From: Rhyzopertha dominica
Taxonomy: Eukaryota; Arthropoda; Insecta; Coleoptera; Bostrichidae
Direction: 5' to 3'
Length of the DNA stretch: 64,000 bases
Assembly (NCBI GenBank): GCA_025024175.1
Contig: QCXZ01000086.1
Coordinates: 22,286,245-22,350,244, forward strand
The notes under the pieces were generated by a model. The model searched no databases and was not told the DNA's origin. It saw only the letters and a list, made by a program, of their open reading frames with translations. Of the stretch, positions 46,101-55,100 are shown one piece after another. Every line of letters starts with the position of its first letter. The stretch's first letter is position 1. A program made the position numbers and the translations under genes.

Positions 46101-49100
46101 CATGAGAATAGTATTATAGTATATTTCATCGCCACACATACGTCAATATTACTTAATTACTAAATTAAATTAAAAATATTATTAATATTAAGTATATACA
46201 AAATCAGTACACAACAGATTTTACTTTTTTCTTAAAATGATTACAAACCTATTGAATAATACAAAAACAACACATAAAAGGCATGCCGTGATAAATCATG
46301 CCTCATGAGCTATGTATATTAGGACCTTTTGATAATAATTTGTATGGATGTTATATAGGGATTCATCAAGTTGATATTTCTCTGAACTGCTTGACTTGAC
46401 TTGAAGAAATAAACTTGAAAAATTAGAGCTTTACTTGACTTGATTTTGCCACTACGCTTCAAGAAGCCTGATGCTTGATGGCAGCCCACGTAAAGACCCT
46501 GAGTTGTAATATACCGATATTCGATAAGTCGATTCAAAAATATCATTTACCGTCGATGGTTGGTTGTCTTTTAACATGAAAGGGTTTTACTGAATAACTG
46601 CACATTTCATGGTTAACAAGTGGAAACTGCACTCGATCTCCATAGCAAAGGAATTTTTAGATGTAGTTCATTTCTTCAGTTTTTAAGTGTTTTGCACATA
46701 CAATTAATTTGGGGGCGACAGATTTCATGAAGGTTCTTCATTCTGAATTTGATTGTTCTGGAAATATTTTGATCAACGAAAGTGATGATGAAAATACAAT
46801 TAAAGTAACTAATTCGTCAAAAAAAAATTCATGGTATCGCATCTAAGCTAAAAAAATCTGAACACTTGCGCAAACATTTTGAACGGTATTGTAACACTAT
46901 GAATTTGAAAAGGATGATGCCAAAAATTGATGTCATGTTGGAACTCAACTTTGAAATGCTTGAGTGGAGCCTAAAAATGAAAAGCTGAATATAGTATATG
47001 CATGATAATACAGATAATATGAAAACTTTTAAAGTTATTGTACACGGAATGGTCCCTGCTAGAGCGAGTGTGCCAGTATCTTAAGAGTTTCAAAACAATT
47101 TCTACTACTTTAGAGGGTGAAACCTATTGCACACTTCCGATTATTGCTATAAATATGCTTTAGGACAAATTAGAGATTTGGGCACATGATCTTGACAATA
47201 AGCCCGTTAGTTTTTACAGGAGTTGTAAAAATCTCTGATCTGGATCTAAAGGTCGATTTTCCACTTTTCAAATGTTACAATGTAGACTGTAACCTGCAAC
47301 GGCAAGTCCTTTTGTGCATAAATTATATATTTTATATCACAGAGATAATAGAGGTCCCAAGATAGTGCCCTGAGGTACTCCAGGTTTTGATTCTCCTGCT
47401 GGAGAACTGGACTCGTTATTTTGCAGCAAAACTAGTGCCGATGCGCACAAATCCGTAATACAGTAACAATAGTTTCGATTGTGTCGAGTGCTGCTCCGCG
47501 AGCACGTGCTTCCGAATCGATTCCGGAACCTGTTGCTCCCGCCAGTGTTGCCAACAACGAAAATCCGCGGACTTCTTTGCGTGGGAGTTCTGTTTACCGC
47601 CACCCATTTCCGGACCAACAATAATAATTAAAGGATCACGCAGGATGTGGATCGTATCGAATGGCGCGCCGGTTCCCATTCAGCGCGATAATAATGGGTT
47701 TGGTTTTCAGCTCCTCGGGCGCCATCTTTTATAATTCCTTTGATGGGGACGGGTGGTGAAGATTGCCCTCGTGTGCGCTGCGCGCCGAGGGTGTCAGGAG
47801 CTATGGTCCCGTGGGAATGCCGGCAATCTCGGTCGTTTCCTCCCTGTGCGCCAAGACTCAATTAAACTTTAAGATGATATGCAAGCTCTCCCGACCCCCA
47901 CCCCCTCTTTGGCGGGGCTCACGGAGCCTCCCGGACGAGGTTTTCAGGCGGCGTCATCGGGCAATTCCAGGGTGTGCTGAAAAAACGAGCCGATTCGATG
48001 AAGTGTGGGCTTCAACTCGAAAATTCTGCTTTCCTTTAATGTCGGAGGAATTATAGCTGTATGAAAGATTAAATGGTTCCTTTGTGAGTCCAATTCAATA
48101 CATATTTTTTGAATTATTTCGTTTTCCAGTAGTTAGTCGTTGAATAGATTGTTTAATCGAGAAGAATAATGTTACTGGTTGTGTCACTAAGTTACAAACA
48201 GCTTATTTTTGCCGTTTACAAAATTACACAATTCTGGAACAAGTAGTTTGGACACGCGTAGAAACCATAAACTACCATCTAGAGAAAACTTGAGGTTAAT
48301 CCGATACTTAGGAGTCGAGACCCCACTATTAACAGATGAATGGACGGACGCTAAATCGAGCACATAGGTGGGTTGCACTAAAAATTAAAAAACAGTACAT
48401 TTTACATAATGTGACAACTCCTATGACCAATTGGTACCTTAATATACTTTTTACGAAAATTTCTATTATATTTTTTATATTTATATTGCAAAAAAAATAT
48501 TCGAACTGCTTATAATTCACCAGTCATAACCGCTAGCAATAGTCTTAGAGAGACTAATATAATAATTATAACACTTGGTAATGTTTGAGTTGTTATTCTC
48601 AAAGTGTTTACAAACGAAACTGTTGCTTAAAGTTAGATATAGATCCCACGAGCCTATATATCTATACCTACGAGCTGATGACACTTATGGCAGCGTTGAT
48701 AATTAAACTTGATCGTTACAGATATTTTTATAAGGGTTGTTAAACCTTATGCCGTTTTGAACGTTATATAATATTTTAAATCTTTTTCGTCAAATGTATG
48801 GTTGAAAGCTACACAATGTTTTGAAAAGCCAGATAAGTTCCTATTATTTAATATGGAATTTTCATGGTCTTTAATTCTCTCCTTAAAACTACGACCTGTG
48901 CAACCTACACCCCATTTAATGGTCGAACATTCGACCGCATTGTAAGTACTTATGCATTTACATTATATAATAATTGTTAAGAGCTAAACATCATCAACAT
49001 TATTATCATTATTATAAAAAAAATACCTAACAGATATCAGAGGTGGCATGATAAATGCAACATACCTATATAGTAACTAGATGAAAAATTAAACAGGATA

Positions 49101-52100
49101 TTTAGTAGGGTCCTAACACAAGAAAATATCGCAAATATCTTGCGAATTCTGTTAAAAACGCCCCTGTTAGGCTCCATCCAGCTCGAGCGTCGAAGATAGC
49201 AATCTCAAGACAAATGCCAGATAATATTTTACAGTTCTGAAGTAGCGTCGACCGCCCGGAGGAAGTCTTGGGTGTATGTAATCTAATCTTTGCTAATTGC
49301 TCGGCGGGCGGGCCTCCGCAAGTTTTTAGCGGCGGGCCCCGGGCACCCCCAAACATTTTTAATCCAAGGACGAACGATTATCCCCCGTCCCGCTCGATGG
49401 AACAATTGAACGGTTCGAATGCCGACTGAATAAAAACGCCGGGGCTGCATTCGAGTTCTAATTACCAACATCCGTATTCCTCAGGTTAATTCTGAAGGTA
49501 GAAAACATTAGCAGCGGCATTATGGGTGTTCGGGGGGCCATTCTGGCCCGTTATAGTCGCCGAGGGGCCGGCCGGCCGACCCGAGCAATCAAAAACAAGC
49601 CAGATTCCCGAAAAAACCTTATAGCGCCTGTAGGAGACGGGCAAATGGGGAATTAAAACTTGCTGCTCTGGGCTCACTTACGTCACGAGCCCTCGTCAAA
49701 AGACGGATGGAAAACCGCCACGCCAGCACCCACACACCGGAAACAACCTTAAATCTCGTACTAATTATGACGTTAGTCCAAGAGTGCTAAGTTCAAATTT
49801 CGACTCGATCTAAATCTGGCTTCGGTATACTTCAAACTTGCATATCAAGTATCTGTTTTGAACTTACAAACGACAAACATCTTCAGTGAAATGTATGTAT
49901 ATAGGTGTAGATAGTAATTTAGTTGCTCCAAGTAACTATATTAGACATGCTTCTTGATAATGTCTAAGACCTTTGCTCACTGTGAAATGTGCTAAAATAC
50001 CGTTATTAGCTTCAACTCTACTAAATGAATTATTCTTCACCAGACGTATCAACTTGTTTGGTATGCCAATTTCTTTCATAATTCTTTCTTTTCTTTCTTT
50101 TATTTATCACAGGCTCGTTTAAAATCAATAAAAGCAACGTGTAGTCCTATGTTATTATCGTAACAGACCAAATTTTTGTGCTCAATGAAATTCAAACGAC
50201 AGAATTCCCTGGAGCACAAAAATTTGGTCTGTTACTGAACGTTCTTTACTCTCCTATTTCTCTTTCTGCGTATACATGTAGTCTATTTTTAATAAGCGTT
50301 GCCGATATTTTTTTGGAACAGGATTTTTGGTATCGAATAATTGAAACATACATTGAAACAATGTATACTTATAAATGCAAGGATGTGTCATGTAGAACTG
50401 AAGGTGTCAGATTAATATTTTGACTGTACCTGTAGAAGATAAAGAAAGGAGAATGTTACCTTCTACAGTATGCTGGGAAATGTCTATAGCAAATTTGCAA
50501 AAAAAAACACGGTGAAAAATTTAATTGCTGAAGACTTCAACGTAAAAGTAGGAAAGAAAAAACATACAAATCTACAATTGGAAAATTTAGCTTACACGAC
50601 ACGACAAATCAGAACAGAACGAAATGGAGCAAAGAACAATTAAAGTCCAGGTGGAAATAAAATAGCGGCCGAACAATTAGCAGGTGATTCCTACGAATTA
50701 ATCCTAAGAATATGGCAGCAAGAAAAAATCCAGAAACATGGAAAGAAAGTATAATAATTCCTCTTCACAAAAGGGGAGATACAACGATTTGCTAATAACA
50801 CTATAAAACTACCAGTTTTCAGAACTTATGTATTTAAGCCTTAAGTCTCATATTCAGTAGCAATAAGTTTTCCCGCATGGTCCCAACAAAGATATGAGAT
50901 ATGACGTCAGTCGGAAGCGCGAAATTCGAATAGTATCTCGTTTTTACGCCGTTGAAGACCCGAACATGTGCTTCAGAAACTTCAGATTGATAAAACCGTC
51001 GCCTTTATTTTATTTTTTCGCCACGAATGCAGTGCCTAGGGGCGGTATATTCAAATCTATAGTCGATTTAAAGCTCGTCTTTGGCCGTTCCGTTCTAATT
51101 TGGGACCGTGTGGGCTTTATTCGGGGAGGGCGGTCAAGTTGCGGCCGCTCCGGAGCCCCGACGTCGTGATGGCGCCTAGGTTGGCGTCGATAGCGTCGGA
51201 CAATTGCACAACGCCCAAACGAAGCAATAGGCCCCGGGGGACCAGTTACAAGGCACCAGTAATGCATTGAATTAGACAGTAATACAACGGCGTCCCGATT
51301 GCTCCCGCAGGTCCCGGCTAGCACCGATCCGGGGTCTGCCGCTGCATTCATAAACCCGGAATTATTGTGTTTTTTCAAGCCTTTGTTCGGGATCACCAGC
51401 CGGGCGCTCATTGTCGTGNTTGNTTAGTCAAAGGGACGCCAGGTGGATGTAATGGAAAAGTGGGGNAATAAGGAATTTCATCCGGGATGTGATCGCCAGC
51501 CTGAGGTGTCGTAGCAATAAGTATANNTATACAACTACTTGTGCGGAACAAAACTTTAGTGCTGTTTTGTGGCAATATCGACCACAGCGGGACCATTGAG
51601 GGCATTGTTTCCTGACAATAACATCGGGCCAAACGCTCTATGAACGAATTCCCTGAAAGGCCTCAGGGGCAGTTCGCGACATGTGACCGAAACTCCTTTG
51701 TTTCATTCATCAGGCAAATTCGGACGAATTTTCTGACGACCTTCCATCGGGCCCTGCCATTTCCCGAACGCAGAGTGGAAAAAATATAACACATATTTCT
51801 AAGCAATATTGGTTATTATTAACTAAATATTCTGCGTCTACAGCGTCTTAAAAAGCTAATTAATACCGATATTAATAAGGATACACTTCTATATGTATAG
51901 GTTACCTCTTGCTTTGTGAGAATGGCATTGTAAATTAAAACACGCAACATTTCAGTAAACCACTATTCAGAACACTGTACTACACACGCTAGCACTTAAA
52001 ATACTAAAACATCTGGTTCGCTTGCCTTTCGCTTGCTTCACCACCTTTCAAATTTCACGATGCCTTTTATACTGATAATCAGCACAATAGTCTCAAAGCC

Positions 52101-55100
52101 TCTTCGAGAACATTCGAGATCATTCTAGTTGCCTAATCCGCAGGCGCTGGCATGTCTCCATACGGTACCAATACGATATAATTTGGATGTAACTTAAAAA
52201 AAGTCTGGAAATGTAAATATTATCATATTGACGTATGTAATGATAAAATATGTGATAGCGCCCCTCCCTCCTCTAAGTCTTCTTTTTTCTCTTGTTCGTC
52301 TCCCTTGGCTTTCTTCTCCTTCTTCCTTCTCCATCCCTACGTCTTTTTCTGGCTTACTTTTCCATCTCCTCGTTCTTTTGTTCTCCTTCAATATCGTGTG
52401 TGTCTTTCATTTCTAAAAGACCTAAAACAGCTGCAAAAGGATCTGCTTTCTTTTTAACTTGCGAAATTATAAATGATGTAGATGACACTGTAATAATAAT
52501 CTGCTAAAGCACTTTGTTCGTCCTTTAAGGTTCAATGTATTTTATCATTTCTTTATTCCTCGCCTGTTGTATCTCTTCGGAAAGCAATCTAGCTGCTTCA
52601 ACTTTGCATATATCGCAAACTGGTTAGCGTGACAAAGTTTGGACAAACTCTAAAATTTGCGCATTTCCCCAGTTCCTTTTTCCTTTAATTCTTGCGCTAT
52701 TTTCTTCAATTTTCTGACGAAAAACTGACTTGGACAAGATTATTATTATCGCTTTTACTCCGTCCTTGTAGGACAAAGTTTTAATTAGATGAGTGATTTG
52801 AGTGTTCCTTTTCGTTTTTTTTCCATGAGGGTGAATGTTATTAATTGCATTTAGATTATCGTCAATATATCAAAACCTTAAAATATGTGCTTTTTTGCTC
52901 ATGTTAAATTATACACGCTGTTTGTGTGTGAATGTTATTATCACATTGCATGTAATTTTAAATAACACAAAGTTCATTAAGAATAAAATTAGCTACGTTC
53001 CCTCCATGTTTATTTACCAGTGAGAAAAAATACTTTTATTGTTATTTACTATTCCACTACTAATGTAGAGATTTCTTTGGTGTTTTTTACATCAACTATA
53101 GTTGTAATATTTTGTTTGATTAATTTCGGGCAGCATTGTGTCTACTACGAAGTGCTTTTAAGGTTCGTTTCTTTTTTCTATTCTGTATATTTTTATATAG
53201 TATCATACTCACATTTTTTCGTTTTCTCTGCAATAGGCAACAAGGAAAAAAGCTACTTGGTAATAATATATGAGAAACTTAAAACACTTTAGAGTTAATT
53301 GAATAAAAATCCTATTTTACTTACGTCAAAAAATACGTGTCGGAATGTAATAATTCATCACATTCAAAACAAGTAATTGTACCACGACAGATTATAAGCT
53401 TGTAAATAAGGAGAAATATTTAAAGAGCCCTTTTTATGTATAAATAATTAAGGGTGTCGCAATTTTAGTGATCTAATAAACATTGACCTTTTACGAAAAC
53501 ATTTACTTGTATTTTATCAATTTAAAAAAATCGATATTAATCCAACTGTGGAACGACTGCAATACCGGGCGCGCTAACAACGTCACGTGCATGGGTTTAT
53601 TTCTCGCAATTTCGTTTTGCACGCCGCCATAACCCCAGTGGCGTAGCACTCCCTTAATACCCAGTTACAATGGCTCAATAACAAACTGTATCGACCTCGT
53701 TCTTTTTAGTACCNGTCGTTATTCCATATTGTTCGCGCATACGTCATTTTCGNCACTGCAATTTTTTATTCGAGTTGCCGCTGCGACTTACCGCAGTCTA
53801 CGCCAATGGCACACCACCTCCCGTCGAGTATGAACACAGCACAGAAGGGTGCAGCGCACCTCCTGGTGATGCTTGATTCAAGACGTAGATGTAGGGAGAA
53901 ATCTCACCACGTGACGCTGTTCATTTGGTGAAACATGAATTTCTGCATTTTTTGTGTTCACGATTTGGAACCCTCGCGAAAAATTGCGACTTTTTGACCT
54001 GTTTGTATTTTCTGCCGGCTACTAGCCCTTAAAAAGTGAGTAGATTTTACTATTTTTGGCTGTAAGCCTAAATGAAGCAGATTCGATAAATACATCAAAT
54101 ACGGTTAGAAATCCTAATCAAATATGTTATACCTTTATCAAACTACAACACCTATCGACTACTAAGCGTTAAAGTAGTAAATAATCTAACTAATACACTG
54201 TTTAGAGATCATAAGAACAGCTTTAAAGGTAAAGGTACTAAGAGTTTGGCAATAAATCGGCAAACGACGCTTCCAAAAATCCATCATCCTTATGGACGAC
54301 TTCAATTCAAACTCAAAGAGTGAGGGCCACAATACAGAGGAAAAAACAACAAGATAAAGAAGGTAAAAGCTGAATGGATTGAAAACTTACTAACGGACCA
54401 CAAAATAATGTAAACTTACTTTAGAAAACATATCAATAAGTACACATAACACAAAATGTATAAAAGAAGCACCAAAACAATAACATTAAACATAGAAAGG
54501 TCCGGCGACTGACAAGCGTGAAAGAGGGAATATTGTTCTTAAAAGTCCATTAAAAGCTAGGGTTGGGTGCAAAAATTAGTTTACCGAATACTTTTTATAT
54601 CAAACAAGACAATGTGTGTCCCTACCCAGAAAGTTTAACATAACTTCCAACGAAAAAAACGAACATTTGAAGTGTTTTTTTTATCAATAATGATTTAAAC
54701 ATTTCCACAAAAAAGCAGCGAATAAAGGCCAATTATGTACTTAACACTCTTACGATATCCTAAAGTTAAAAAGCAAGATACACATTATTTGATATTAGTG
54801 CGTGCAAATGCAAACATAAAAAGTAGCTCTGACGAAGGACAATTTCTACAAGAGAAAAGAGGTCATCAAAAAATGAAAACCCAGATGTTAAAAAACTGCC
54901 ACGCTGTCACTGAGTAGGTCTTTGGATCATAATGATGGAGCATCGCTATTATTATAGCCAGCAAGACTATTTAAAAAAATCCATCCACAAATTAACATTC
55001 AACACCGATGGTCAATCAATGTTTGGGGAGGAATGATTGATGAATATCTCATAGGGCCTTATTTTTTCAATGGTAATCTTAACAGCCAAATGCTTTTGCA

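Noticed and set aside
47337..47621. 94-codon minus frame as a gene
   Set aside because: Only the last 16 residues (LINE motif) are recognisable; the rest is GC-rich island sequence read by chance.
51010..51411. 133-codon minus-strand open frame
   Set aside because: GC-rich island where stops are rare; no protein motif and open frames on both strands.
52194..52391. Highly charged Lys/Glu/Arg frame
   Set aside because: Direct consequence of the pyrimidine-rich tract on the other strand.
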